A model generated the notes under the pieces. The model was not told where the DNA came from, ran no database searches, and saw nothing but the letters and a program-made list of their open reading frames with translations. From an uncultured Clostridia bacterium (GTDB lineage: Bacteria; Bacillota; Clostridia; Oscillospirales; CAG-272), in assembly GCA_937895775.1 (NCBI GenBank), contig CALBLD010000365.1, forward strand, positions 1 to 7,295: a stretch of DNA of 7,295 nucleotides. The letters run 5' to 3'. The position numbers and the translations under genes were made by a program. This document shows, one piece after another, positions 1 through 7,205 of the stretch. Position 1 is the stretch's first letter, and each line of letters starts with the position of its first letter.

Positions 1-1854
1 GCATACGCCGCATCGAGATATACCGAAGTCAAACTTGACAGTTTCTGCAACGAAATTTTTCGCGGTATAGATAAGGATGCGGTTGATTTTGTCCCAAACT
101 ATGACAATACAACTACAGAGCCTGTGTTGCTTCCGACATCATTTCCGAATATTCTTGTCTCGGCAAATATGGGTATAGCTGTAGGACTTATGTCTAAAAT
201 CTGTTCGTTCAATCTGGCGGAAATTTGTGACGGTACGATACAGATACTCAGAAATCCGTATACCGATGTCGATCAGATACTTGATATCATTAAAGCCCCC
301 GATTTCCCGGGCGGCGGTCAACTTATATATAACAGGTCACAGCTTGCGGAAATATACAGAACGGGTACCGGTTCCTTTTCGGTAAGAAGCCGTTATGTTT
401 ACGATAAAAGCCAGAATTGTATCGACATAATTCAGATACCGTATTCCACTTCTCTTGATCTGATAATGAAAAAGCTGACAGACCTTGTAAAGAACAATCA
501 GCTCAGAGAAATATCCGATTTCAGAGACGAGATCGACCGTAACGGATTTAAGTTGACACTTGATCTTCGTAAGGGAGTTGATCCGGAAGCTTTGATGAAC
601 AAGCTTTTCAAATTAACACCTCTCCAGGATAATTTCTCGTGCAATTTTACCGTGCTTATCGGTAATGTCCCGAAACAGCTTGGAATAATCGAGATACTGA
701 AGGAATGGATTTCATTCAGAATGACTTGTGTAAAGAGAGAACTGTCATTCGATCTTCAGAAAAAGAAGGAACGTCTTCATCTGCTTCAGGGGCTTGGAAA
801 GATACTGCTTGACATCGATAAGGCTATAAAAATTGTAAGACAGACACCAAATGAAAAAGATGTGGTTCCGAATCTGATGAAAGGATTCGGTATCGATGAA
901 ATTCAGGCAGAGTTTATTGCCGAAATCAAACTCAGAAACCTCAACAGGGAATACATTCTTAAAAGAACTCAGGAAATCGAAGCACTCAATGAGGAGATAG
1001 CAGATATAGAAGATCTTATATCATCGGAGTCAAGGCTCAAAACGTATATATCAAAGCAACTTAAAGAGATTAAAACAAAATACGGTAAGCCCCGGATGAC
1101 ACAGCTTATCTATGAAGAAGATATAACCGAGTATGTGGAAGAGGATGTTGTTGACAACTACAACGTAAAGCTTGTTTTTACAAAACAAGGGTATTTCAAA
1201 AAAATAACAATGCAGTCACTTCGGGGAAACGATGAACAGAACGTGCGTGAGGATGACGAAATAATTGCAGATGAAGACGCCGAAAACATTGACGAGCTGA
1301 TTTTCTTTTCCGATAGAGGTCAGTGTTATAAAGCGGATGTCGATCAGTTTGATATAACAAAAGCGTCGGCATTTGGTGATTATGTACCCGCAAAACTCGG
1401 TTTTGATAAGGGTGAGCATGCAATATTCATGAAGTCGTTCAAAAAGGGCGGCATGCACGGTAATTTTGTCTTTATATTTGAAAACGGCAAGGGTGTGCGC
1501 GTTCCGGCGGATGCATATGAAACAAAATCCAAAAGAAGGAAACTGACCGGCGCATTCAGTACCGTATCGCCTATTGTTGCGGTCTTTTATGAAGACAAGC
1601 CATTTGATCTGCTTTTGCTTTCCGATGCTAACAGAGCAATTCTGATTGACTCAAAGCTTATTCCGTGTAAATCGACAAGGGGTTCACAGGGTGTAACTTT
1701 GTTCAGTCTTAAGGACAAACAAAAAATCGTTGCTGTGCTTCGTGATTATAAGCAGACAGCGGCAGGGAAGTCATATCGTAAGATAAAGATACCCGCTACC
1801 GGTATCCCTTTTGAAACAATGGAAATCGGAGATAATCAGTTGAAACTGATCTGA
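1..1854 (+). CDS. parC: Type IIA DNA topoisomerase subunit A, ParC/GyrA-like (5' end missing)
   Basis: This is the breakage-reunion subunit of a bacterial type IIA topoisomerase, which pairs with a GyrB/ParE ATPase to pass one DNA duplex through another. The frame is open from base 1 and gives 617 residues. The catalytic Arg-Tyr pair is at visible residues 6-7 (Tyr codon 19-21), in an AAxRYTE context. Next come the VDFVPNYD stretch, the PDFPGGG and YRTGTG motifs (about residues 100-124), a tower region, a coiled coil (about 314-368) and a C-terminal beta-pinwheel-like domain of about 245 residues. Adding the roughly 115 missing N-terminal residues gives about 730, near ParC size. The GyrA-box (QRRGGKG) is absent: blade 1 has LRGNDEQ at 1219-1239. 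This favours a topoisomerase IV-like or non-canonical paralogue over true gyrase. The quinolone-resistance region lies before the window. Family assignment is certain; ParC versus GyrA is less so. Confidence 0.93.
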   Translation, partial: AYAASRYTEVKLDSFCNEIFRGIDKDAVDFVPNYDNTTTEPVLLPTSFPNILVSANMGIAVGLMSKICSFNLAEICDGTIQILRNPYTDVDQILDIIKAPDFPGGGQLIYNRSQLAEIYRTGTGSFSVRSRYVYDKSQNCIDIIQIPYSTSLDLIMKKLTDLVKNNQLREISDFRDEIDRNGFKLTLDLRKGVDPEALMNKLFKLTPLQDNFSCNFTVLIGNVPKQLGIIEILKEWISFRMTCVKRELSFDLQKKKERLHLLQGLGKILLDIDKAIKIVRQTPNEKDVVPNLMKGFGIDEIQAEFIAEIKLRNLNREYILKRTQEIEALNEEIADIEDLISSESRLKTYISKQLKEIKTKYGKPRMTQLIYEEDITEYVEEDVVDNYNVKLVFTKQGYFKKITMQSLRGNDEQNVREDDEIIADEDAENIDELIFFSDRGQCYKADVDQFDITKASAFGDYVPAKLGFDKGEHAIFMKSFKKGGMHGNFVFIFENGKGVRVPADAYETKSKRRKLTGAFSTVSPIVAVFYEDKPFDLLLLSDANRAILIDSKLIPCKSTRGSQGVTLFSLKDKQKIVAVLRDYKQTAAGKSYRKIKIPATGIPFETMEIGDNQLKLI

Positions 1855-1873
1855 TATTACAAAGGAGTTAAAG

Positions 1874-3556
1874 ATGTCTGATAAACAAAAAAAGAGAAGG
1901 GAGCCTTCCACGCAATTGTGGGTGAGAATCATATGCTGGATTTTGGGTCTGCTTATGGTACTTGGTATCATTCTTATGATTTTCGAAACGGCATATTCGT
2001 TTGCAACTGAGACAGACGTTGCCGTTGATAAAAAAATCAATACCGAAAAGCGAGATATAAGCGTGGGACTTTACTATGGTGATACTGCCGTGCAGAGCTT
2101 CACTCTCGCTTCCGCGACAGGCTTTGAAATTGTTTCAAGATCTCAGAAAAAACTGTTTGCCCTCCCGTCTGTCACCGCAATCAGCGTCTGTGTAGACGGA
2201 AGAATGTCATTTGTCGGCGACAAGCTTATTGATTCCGACAGTGGTGTACGGGTTGCTGCCGATTATCATATACAGATAAGTGAATATGCATATAAAAGCG
2301 ATATAAAGGATGACGGTGATAATCCTGCGCCCATAAATCCCAATCCGGGTCAATCGGTTGTTATCCATTCCGGATTTAATCAGTCAAATGTATCTTCATA
2401 TTTTGACGATCTAAACAATTCCGGTGTGTTTAATAACACAGATATGAGGGCGTATCCCGCCATATCTGATAATAGATATTATATACGCTTCGGCCAATTT
2501 GATACTGAAGATGAGGCTGAAACCACACTTTCCGCCATGAGGGAGCTCCTGCTTATTAACGATGCAAAAATTGTTTCGGTCAGCGATGGAGCATTTTCGC
2601 TTATTGATGCACTCACTTACAGAACAGTGTGCGAAATATCTACTGCCGATTATATGATCGACCTTAAATCAATAGAAGGGTATGTTTCTTCACCGGATTC
2701 CGGAAATTATAACGGATATTTTACCTTTGCGTCCGAGAGCAAAGCGCAAAGAACGATGAAGGTTATTAACAGATTTTCACTTGAGGACTACGTCTCGTCA
2801 ATTATTTCATATGAAATTGATGAGAATTTTTCGTTTGAGGCAGCGAAAGCGGTCGCGGTGGTTTTGAGGACAAATTCATACAGAATGCTTGATCGTCACA
2901 AAACAGATGGATTTGATTTCTGTACCGAAAATCATTGCCATGTTTTCGGTGGTGAGGTCAATACAGACAACAAACTTTCCGAAGCAGTCACGGCAACAAA
3001 GGGCGAGGTTATATTGTATAAAAACAATGTAATAAATGCCGTATATTCGGTTTCATGCGGTAATACTACTGTATCGGCTGAAAATATATACGGAAAAGAA
3101 AAATACCCGTATCTTTCTACTGTTGAAACACCATGGGATCAGTCATTTACATGGATCAGGTCATTCAGTCCGACTGAGCTTTTTTATGTGGTTTCACTTG
3201 CAGGATTTGATGAAATTAAAGCTCCTATCGCAACGGTATCTGCGGAAAAAGGTGAAGACGGATCGGCATATGTATCAACTCTTACGTTAACCGATATTCT
3301 CGGCAACATTTTGGTTGTTGAGGGTGCCGAAAATATTCACGATTTTTTCAGTCCTTACTTTCCTTCTGCCAATTTTTCCGTGAAGATTTCTGACGGTGCT
3401 GACGGAAACGTTTTCGGAAATTTTATTTTTGAAGGTTTTGGAGACGGGTGCGGAATCGGATTCAGCCTGCTTGGTGCAAAAGCTCTTGCAAATGATAATG
3501 TCGGATATATAGCCATTATTAAAGCTTATTATAAGGATGTCGATGTGGCATATTGA
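1874..3556 (+). CDS. Membrane-anchored SpoIID/LytB-domain protein with SPOR-like segment
   Basis: This 560-residue protein probably acts on peptidoglycan outside the membrane; SpoIID proteins are lytic transglycosylases that cut glycan strands lacking stem peptides. A basic N-terminus (KQKKRR) is followed by one hydrophobic segment at about residues 17-38, a signal anchor or signal peptide. A low-complexity linker rich in Pro and Asn (about 150-165) precedes a SPOR-like stretch starting YYIRFGQF at 202. The SpoIID/LytB domain begins near residue 307 (SLEDYV). Glu314 aligns with the SpoIID catalytic Glu. Cys350, His354 and Cys355 match the C/H cluster linked to zinc in SpoIID. The SCGNTTVSAENIYG and PYLSTVETPWD motifs follow. 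The usual GHGVGMSQYGA signature is changed (residues 525-535; His replaced by Cys526). At 560 residues it is far longer than sporulation SpoIID (about 340), so it is a relative rather than SpoIID itself. AAAGGAG at 1861-1867, six bases before ATG, fixes the start. It lies 19 bp after the topoisomerase gene and is likely co-transcribed. Confidence 0.9.
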   Translation: MSDKQKKRREPSTQLWVRIICWILGLLMVLGIILMIFETAYSFATETDVAVDKKINTEKRDISVGLYYGDTAVQSFTLASATGFEIVSRSQKKLFALPSVTAISVCVDGRMSFVGDKLIDSDSGVRVAADYHIQISEYAYKSDIKDDGDNPAPINPNPGQSVVIHSGFNQSNVSSYFDDLNNSGVFNNTDMRAYPAISDNRYYIRFGQFDTEDEAETTLSAMRELLLINDAKIVSVSDGAFSLIDALTYRTVCEISTADYMIDLKSIEGYVSSPDSGNYNGYFTFASESKAQRTMKVINRFSLEDYVSSIISYEIDENFSFEAAKAVAVVLRTNSYRMLDRHKTDGFDFCTENHCHVFGGEVNTDNKLSEAVTATKGEVILYKNNVINAVYSVSCGNTTVSAENIYGKEKYPYLSTVETPWDQSFTWIRSFSPTELFYVVSLAGFDEIKAPIATVSAEKGEDGSAYVSTLTLTDILGNILVVEGAENIHDFFSPYFPSANFSVKISDGADGNVFGNFIFEGFGDGCGIGFSLLGAKALANDNVGYIAIIKAYYKDVDVAY

Positions 3557-3601
3557 TTCACTTGCCGAAATATTTGTTTTTACTAAGGATGTTTACAGTT
3601 T

Positions 3602-4684
3602 ATGAAGTATGTTTTTTTTGATATTGAATGTGCAAATTGTTACCAAGGCAAAGGAAAAATATGCTCTTTCGGATATGTTATCACAAATGAAAATTTTGAT
3701 TTGGAAGAAAAATACGATATGATAATCAATCCGGATTCAAAGTTCAATCTGGGTCCGGACATAAAACTTGCATATACTAAAAGCGAATTCAGGCATGCAT
3801 CGCATTTTCCGATGTTTTATGATGAAATTGATGCGCTTCTGACAGATCCGGATGCCATGATTTTTGGCTTTTCCGCAAATAATGATGCACGATATATCAG
3901 AGATGAATGTATCAGATATGAACTTCCGCACATTGATTACACCTTTTATGATGTGCAGCAAATGTACATGGGATATGATAGTACAAAAAATCAGCCGTCG
4001 CTTGTCGGTATATGCGAAAAATACGGCATACCCGAATCGCAGGATGTACATAAAAGTGATGATGATGCATTCATGACAATGGAAGTTCTCCGAAATCTTT
4101 GCAATATAACAAATAAAACCGTCATCGAACTTGTTCATGATTACCCGCGATCTGTCGGTGAGATGAAAAACGGTGAATTCAGATGGGTTAATAATCCGGG
4201 AAAAGAAGAAAAAAATCAAAAAAACAAGAAAAAAAAAATGGGCAAAAGCAATCAGATGAGAAAATACTCGGCAAATTACAGATACTTCCTGCGCTTCTGT
4301 AACAGCCTTGTCCCGTCTGATAATGACGCTTTGACGCTCTATGGTAAACGGGTATGTTTTTCGGTTAATTATGAGGAGCGGCATTTTTCTCAGATGCTTT
4401 CTATCGCCGAACAAATATCAACACTGGGCGGAAAATATGATTGTTCGTCAGATACTTGTGACATATTCGTAAAATATGAATTGATCAAGGCAGATGGTAC
4501 ACCAAAGAAGTGTCCGCGTCTGGCGCATGTAATTGAAAAAAACAACAACGGGAATAATATTGCTGTTATAGATTTTGAGGATTTTCTCTGTTTGACCGGA
4601 ATTGATCCGGAAAAACGCTTTTCGGACAGCAAAAACAAATCAGACATAGTGTATGAGAACAAAAATGCGCAGGATGTAGTATAA
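3602..4684 (+). CDS. DnaQ-like DEDDh 3'-5' exonuclease with C-terminal BRCT-like domain
   Basis: This 360-residue protein probably removes nucleotides from 3' ends in DNA repair or replication. The exonuclease domain (residues 1 to about 175) shows the full DEDDh set: Asp7 and Glu9 in FDIEC, Asp95 in NNDARY, and His150 and Asp155 in an H-x4-D-A motif. A Lys- and Asn-rich linker (about 200-222) leads to a BRCT-like domain (about 244-335), recognised by LYGKRVCFS, the LGGK turn, TPKKCPRLA and DFEDFLCLTG. BRCT domains usually bind partner proteins or DNA ends. Exonuclease-BRCT proteins occur in Firmicutes and are often labelled DNA polymerase III epsilon-like, but this is not shown to be a replicase subunit. 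The start is the first ATG after an in-frame TAA at 3584-3586. The best Shine-Dalgarno, AAGGA at 3585-3589, is 12 bases upstream, which is long and may mean modest translation. It is the last gene of the likely operon. Confidence 0.88.
   Translation: MKYVFFDIECANCYQGKGKICSFGYVITNENFDLEEKYDMIINPDSKFNLGPDIKLAYTKSEFRHASHFPMFYDEIDALLTDPDAMIFGFSANNDARYIRDECIRYELPHIDYTFYDVQQMYMGYDSTKNQPSLVGICEKYGIPESQDVHKSDDDAFMTMEVLRNLCNITNKTVIELVHDYPRSVGEMKNGEFRWVNNPGKEEKNQKNKKKKMGKSNQMRKYSANYRYFLRFCNSLVPSDNDALTLYGKRVCFSVNYEERHFSQMLSIAEQISTLGGKYDCSSDTCDIFVKYELIKADGTPKKCPRLAHVIEKNNNGNNIAVIDFEDFLCLTGIDPEKRFSDSKNKSDIVYENKNAQDVV
4201..4238 (+). repeat. A-rich tract in the exonuclease linker, ending in A10
   Basis: Within the exonuclease-BRCT gene there are A7 (4209-4215), A7 (4218-4224) and A10 (4229-4238) runs. 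They encode the Lys/Asn-rich interdomain linker. Runs of nine or more A are known sites of RNA polymerase slippage and of indel mutation. Loss of one A would place a TGA at 4257-4259; gain of one would place a TAA at 4300-4302. Both would end the protein before the BRCT-like domain. Whether slippage happens here is not known. Confidence 0.75.
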
Positions 4685-4696
4685 TTATCGATATAC

Positions 4697-4736
4697 AAAA
4701 AACGCAGACCGCCATCGTTGTGCGGTCTGCGTTTTT
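4697..4736. terminator. Bidirectional intrinsic terminator
   Basis: A perfect 10-bp GC-rich stem (4703-4712 with 4722-4731) encloses a 9-base loop (4713-4721). It is flanked by six A on the left (4697-4702) and five T on the right (4732-4736), so either strand's transcript ends in a hairpin followed by a U-run. Outer bases also pair (GTATAC-like ends), apart from one extra A. It lies between the exonuclease stop (4684) and the aldolase stop (4754) and should serve both convergent units. Confidence 0.93.
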
Positions 4737-4753
4737 GTATACAGGGTTGTAGA

Positions 4754-5617
4754 TTAAGCTTTGTTCGCCGAACCGAAGAGAGCAATCTTTTCTCTGACTG
4801 TCTCTTTAATAGCCTCTACACCGGGAGCAAGAAGCTTTCTCGGGTCAAATCCTTTGCCCTCAAGATCTTTTCCGGCTTCGATATATTTTCTTGTTGCAGC
4901 GGCGAATGTCAACTGACACTCTGTATTAACATTGATCTTGGAGACGCCAAGTGAAATTGCTTTTTTAATCATATCTTCGGGGATGCCTGTTCCTCCGTGA
5001 AGAACGAGCGGCATATTTCCGACCTTCTCGGATACTGCGGCAAGTGTTTCAAACGAAAGACCGGGCCAGTTTGCCGGGTATTTGCCGTGTATATTACCTA
5101 TACCGGCGGCAAGCATCGTGACGCCGAGATCGGCAATCATTTTACATTCGTTCGGGTCAGCACATTCGCCCATTCCGATGACTCCGTCCTCTTCGCCTCC
5201 GATTGAGCCGACCTCAGCTTCAATAGAAAGTCCGAGAGCATTTGCAACGTGAACAAGCTCGGTTGTCTTCTGAACATTTTCATCTATCGGATAATGTGAT
5301 CCGTCAAACATGATGGATGTAAATCCGGCTTTAACACATTTATAGCAGCCTTCGTATGTTCCGTGATCGAGATGCAGTGCAACAGGAACAGTTATACCGA
5401 GGCTCTTATCCATGGCACGAACCATTGCCGCAACCGTATCAAACCCGGTCATATATTTTCCTGCTCCTTCGGATACTCCGAGAATAACAGGGCTGTTAAG
5501 CTCCTGAGCAGTAAGAAGAATTGCTTTTGTCCATTCAAGGTTGTTTATGTTGAACTGACCAACCGCATAGTGTCCTTCTTTGGCTTTTGTAAGCATTTCT
5601 TTTGCATTGACTAACAT
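4754..5617 (-). CDS. fba: Class II fructose-1,6-bisphosphate aldolase
   Basis: This cytosolic, zinc-dependent enzyme splits fructose 1,6-bisphosphate into dihydroxyacetone phosphate and glyceraldehyde 3-phosphate in glycolysis, and runs in reverse in gluconeogenesis. The full length is 287 residues, typical of the short class II type. The N-terminus (GHYAVGQFNINNLEW) is characteristic of Firmicutes enzymes. The LHLDHG motif gives Asp84 (proton donor) and zinc ligand His85. EAEVG gives Glu135, GGEEDG gives Glu143 (equivalent to the E. coli catalytic Glu182), and His177 (NIHGKYP) and His207 (VLHGGTG) complete the metal site. The phosphate-binding motifs GGTG (208-211) and INVNTE are present. 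All key residues are intact. Tagatose-bisphosphate aldolase (GatY/KbaY) is the main alternative, but the sequence and solo context fit Fba better. A Shine-Dalgarno (complement of 5627-5634, AAAAGGAG) sits nine bases before ATG. It is monocistronic in this window, convergent with the exonuclease gene and divergent from the MATE gene. Confidence 0.96.
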   Translation of the reverse strand: MLVNAKEMLTKAKEGHYAVGQFNINNLEWTKAILLTAQELNSPVILGVSEGAGKYMTGFDTVAAMVRAMDKSLGITVPVALHLDHGTYEGCYKCVKAGFTSIMFDGSHYPIDENVQKTTELVHVANALGLSIEAEVGSIGGEEDGVIGMGECADPNECKMIADLGVTMLAAGIGNIHGKYPANWPGLSFETLAAVSEKVGNMPLVLHGGTGIPEDMIKKAISLGVSKINVNTECQLTFAAATRKYIEAGKDLEGKGFDPRKLLAPGVEAIKETVREKIALFGSANKA

Positions 5618-5658
5618 TTTGTTCGTCTCCTTTTGTCTTGTAATTCGATTACGGGATT

Positions 5659-5687
5659 ATTATACACTATTAAAGGAAAAAAATAAA
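5659..5687 (-). promoter_or_regulatory. Candidate promoter of the aldolase gene
   Basis: Read on the minus strand, a perfect TATAAT -10 (5659-5664) lies 42 bases before the start codon. The element 17 bases further upstream is a weak -35 (TTTATT, 5682-5687). Beyond it, 5690-5718 is rich in A- and T-tracts that could act as an UP element and offset the weak -35. Transcription would begin near 5652, leaving a leader of about 35 bases. Confidence 0.55.
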
Positions 5688-5737
5688 GACTTTTTTGAAA
5701 AAAAATTGTAAAAATCAATTATTCTTTTATCACACTG

Positions 5738-5766
5738 TTGATTATTTGCTTCTTTTGTGGTAAAAT
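5738..5766 (+). promoter_or_regulatory. Candidate promoter of the MATE transporter gene
   Basis: TTGATT (5738-5743) and TAAAAT (5761-5766) are separated by exactly 17 bases. The -10 is preceded by TGG (5758-5760), an extended -10 element. Transcription would start around 5773, giving a leader of about 24 bases that includes the GAAAGG ribosome binding site (5785-5790). No operator-like inverted repeat was seen around it. Confidence 0.65.
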
Positions 5767-5796
5767 ACAAGGGTTATTTGAAAAGAAAGGTATAAT

Positions 5797-7179
5797 ATGA
5801 ACTCCTTAATACAAACCGAAAATAAAATGGGTACAAAAAATGTTTTTGTACTGTTGATATCAATGTCACTTCCGATGATGGTTTCCATGCTTGTACAGGC
5901 ATTTTATAATGTTGTTGATACATACTTTGTCTCAAAACTGTCAACAGACGCGTTGACTGCCGTATCGGATGCCTTTGCTGCTCAGAACCTGATGATAGGA
6001 ATTGCAACCGGAACAGGGGTTGGAATCAATGCACTGCTGTCAAGATCACTTGGGGAACGCAATAACGAAAAGGCAAATCATGTTGCCGGGAATGGTATAT
6101 TACTTGGTTTTTTCGGATTTTTCATTACTATGTTATTCGGGATATTTTTATCTGACGGATATTTTAATCTTATATCGGATATCCCGGTTATCAGAGAAAT
6201 GGGTGTAAAATATCTGCGCATATGCTGTATCGGATCAATCGGTATATTTATTGAAATCACATTCGAAAGGCTTATGCAATCAACAGGGAAGACAATATAT
6301 ACAATGTTTACACAGGGACTTGGTGCCATAGTAAATATTATACTTGATCCCTGTCTCATCTTCGGTCTTGGACCGTTTCCGAAAATGGGCGTTGCCGGAG
6401 CGGCATTGGCAACTGTCATAGGGCAATTTTCTTCGGCAATACTTGCTGTTGTGTTGAATTCATTAAAAAATCACGAGGTGAAACTTACATCTAATTGCTT
6501 CGTGCCTGATTTCAAAATAATCGGAAGTATATACAGTATAGGTATTCCGTCTGTAATTATGGTTGCCATAGGATCTGTAATGAATTTTGCCTTGAATCTG
6601 ATTCTGAAATCAATCGATCCGCTTGAAACGGCAAACGGCGTATTCGGAATATATTTTAAATTGCAGTCATTTGTGTTCATGCCTGTGTTCGGCTTGAATA
6701 ATGGGCTTATTCCGGTCGTGGCATACAATTTCGGTGCCAAAAAAAGAAACCGCATGACCGAAGCAATTAAATATGCCGTGCTTATCGCATTGACTATCAT
6801 GATTTTCGGTCTTTTAATATTTCAACTTTTCCCGAGACAACTTATAGAGCTGTTTGCACATGATGATGAAAAATATGCCGCACTGATTTCTGTCGGAATA
6901 CCGGCACTGCGGACGATAAGTCTTTGCTTTATTTTTGCCGGAATCTGTATAGTAATCGGATCAGTTTTTCAGGCACTCGGTAAAGGACTGTTTTCAATGT
7001 ACGTTTCGATAGCCAGACAATTGGTCGTACTTATACCGGTTGCGTTCTTGCTGTCAAAGACCAATGATGTCAGTGCTGTCTGGTATGCATTCCCGATAGC
7101 CGAAGTTATTTCATTGTGCGTAAGTTTGTTCTTTTTCTCAAGATTGTATAAAAGTAAGATAAAGAGTATCCCGGAATGA
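5797..7179 (+). CDS. MATE-family multidrug/cation antiporter (MepA-type)
   Basis: This is an inner-membrane exporter that expels cationic drugs, dyes or metabolites in exchange for Na+ or H+. The protein has 460 residues, close to S. aureus MepA (451), and is hydrophobic throughout, consistent with 12 transmembrane helices in two MatE repeats (roughly 20-180 and 245-405). Diagnostic stretches are the MSLPMMVSMLVQAFYNVVD segment (residues 23-41), GTGVGINALLSRSLGE (72-87), AGNG (97-100), ILDPCLIFG (182-190) and GVAGAALATVIGQ (198-210). The repeat-2 FGLNNGLIPVVAYNFGAKK stretch matches the usual second-half motif. GAAAGG six bases before the ATG supports the start. The substrate cannot be read from sequence, and no regulator such as a MarR protein is adjacent. 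It is divergent from the aldolase gene and may be co-transcribed with the next gene 26 bp downstream. Confidence 0.94.
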   Translation: MNSLIQTENKMGTKNVFVLLISMSLPMMVSMLVQAFYNVVDTYFVSKLSTDALTAVSDAFAAQNLMIGIATGTGVGINALLSRSLGERNNEKANHVAGNGILLGFFGFFITMLFGIFLSDGYFNLISDIPVIREMGVKYLRICCIGSIGIFIEITFERLMQSTGKTIYTMFTQGLGAIVNIILDPCLIFGLGPFPKMGVAGAALATVIGQFSSAILAVVLNSLKNHEVKLTSNCFVPDFKIIGSIYSIGIPSVIMVAIGSVMNFALNLILKSIDPLETANGVFGIYFKLQSFVFMPVFGLNNGLIPVVAYNFGAKKRNRMTEAIKYAVLIALTIMIFGLLIFQLFPRQLIELFAHDDEKYAALISVGIPALRTISLCFIFAGICIVIGSVFQALGKGLFSMYVSIARQLVVLIPVAFLLSKTNDVSAVWYAFPIAEVISLCVSLFFFSRLYKSKIKSIPE

Positions 7180-7184
7180 AGACA

Positions 7185-7202
7185 GGGAAGGTATATATGT
7201 GA
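7185..7202 (+). promoter_or_regulatory. Ribosome binding site with a start-stop ATG-TGA before the next gene
   Basis: GGGAAGG (7185-7191) is the only Shine-Dalgarno-like element before the last gene. It is 14 bases from that gene's ATG (7206) but only five from an ATG at 7197 that is followed at once by TGA (7200-7202). A ribosome could start and stop there and then re-initiate four bases downstream, or the spacing may simply be poor. Confidence 0.35.
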
Positions 7203-7205
7203 ACA

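Noticed and set aside
124..126. GTG at 124 as the start of the topoisomerase gene
   Set aside because: The frame is open to base 1 and the upstream residues carry the catalytic tyrosine and the VDFVPNYD motif, so the gene starts before the window.
3557..3601. A promoter in the 45-bp gap before the exonuclease gene
   Set aside because: No pair of -35 and -10 boxes with proper spacing and good match was found; the gap is consistent with an operon.
3737..4414. A long open frame on the minus strand (225 codons) opposite the exonuclease gene
   Set aside because: It lies wholly inside a gene with intact catalytic motifs, its translation is rich in Ile, Phe and His with no recognisable domain, and it has no clear ribosome binding site. 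It is a shadow frame.
5690..5708. T6 and A8 runs around 5691-5705 as a terminator hairpin
   Set aside because: The pairing is A-T only with a loop too short for a stable stem, and no gene ends there. An AT-rich promoter-upstream element fits better.
5791..5796. TATAAT directly before the MATE start codon
   Set aside because: Using it as a -10 would start transcription inside the coding sequence and remove the ribosome binding site. It has no good -35. The element at 5738-5766 is a better promoter.
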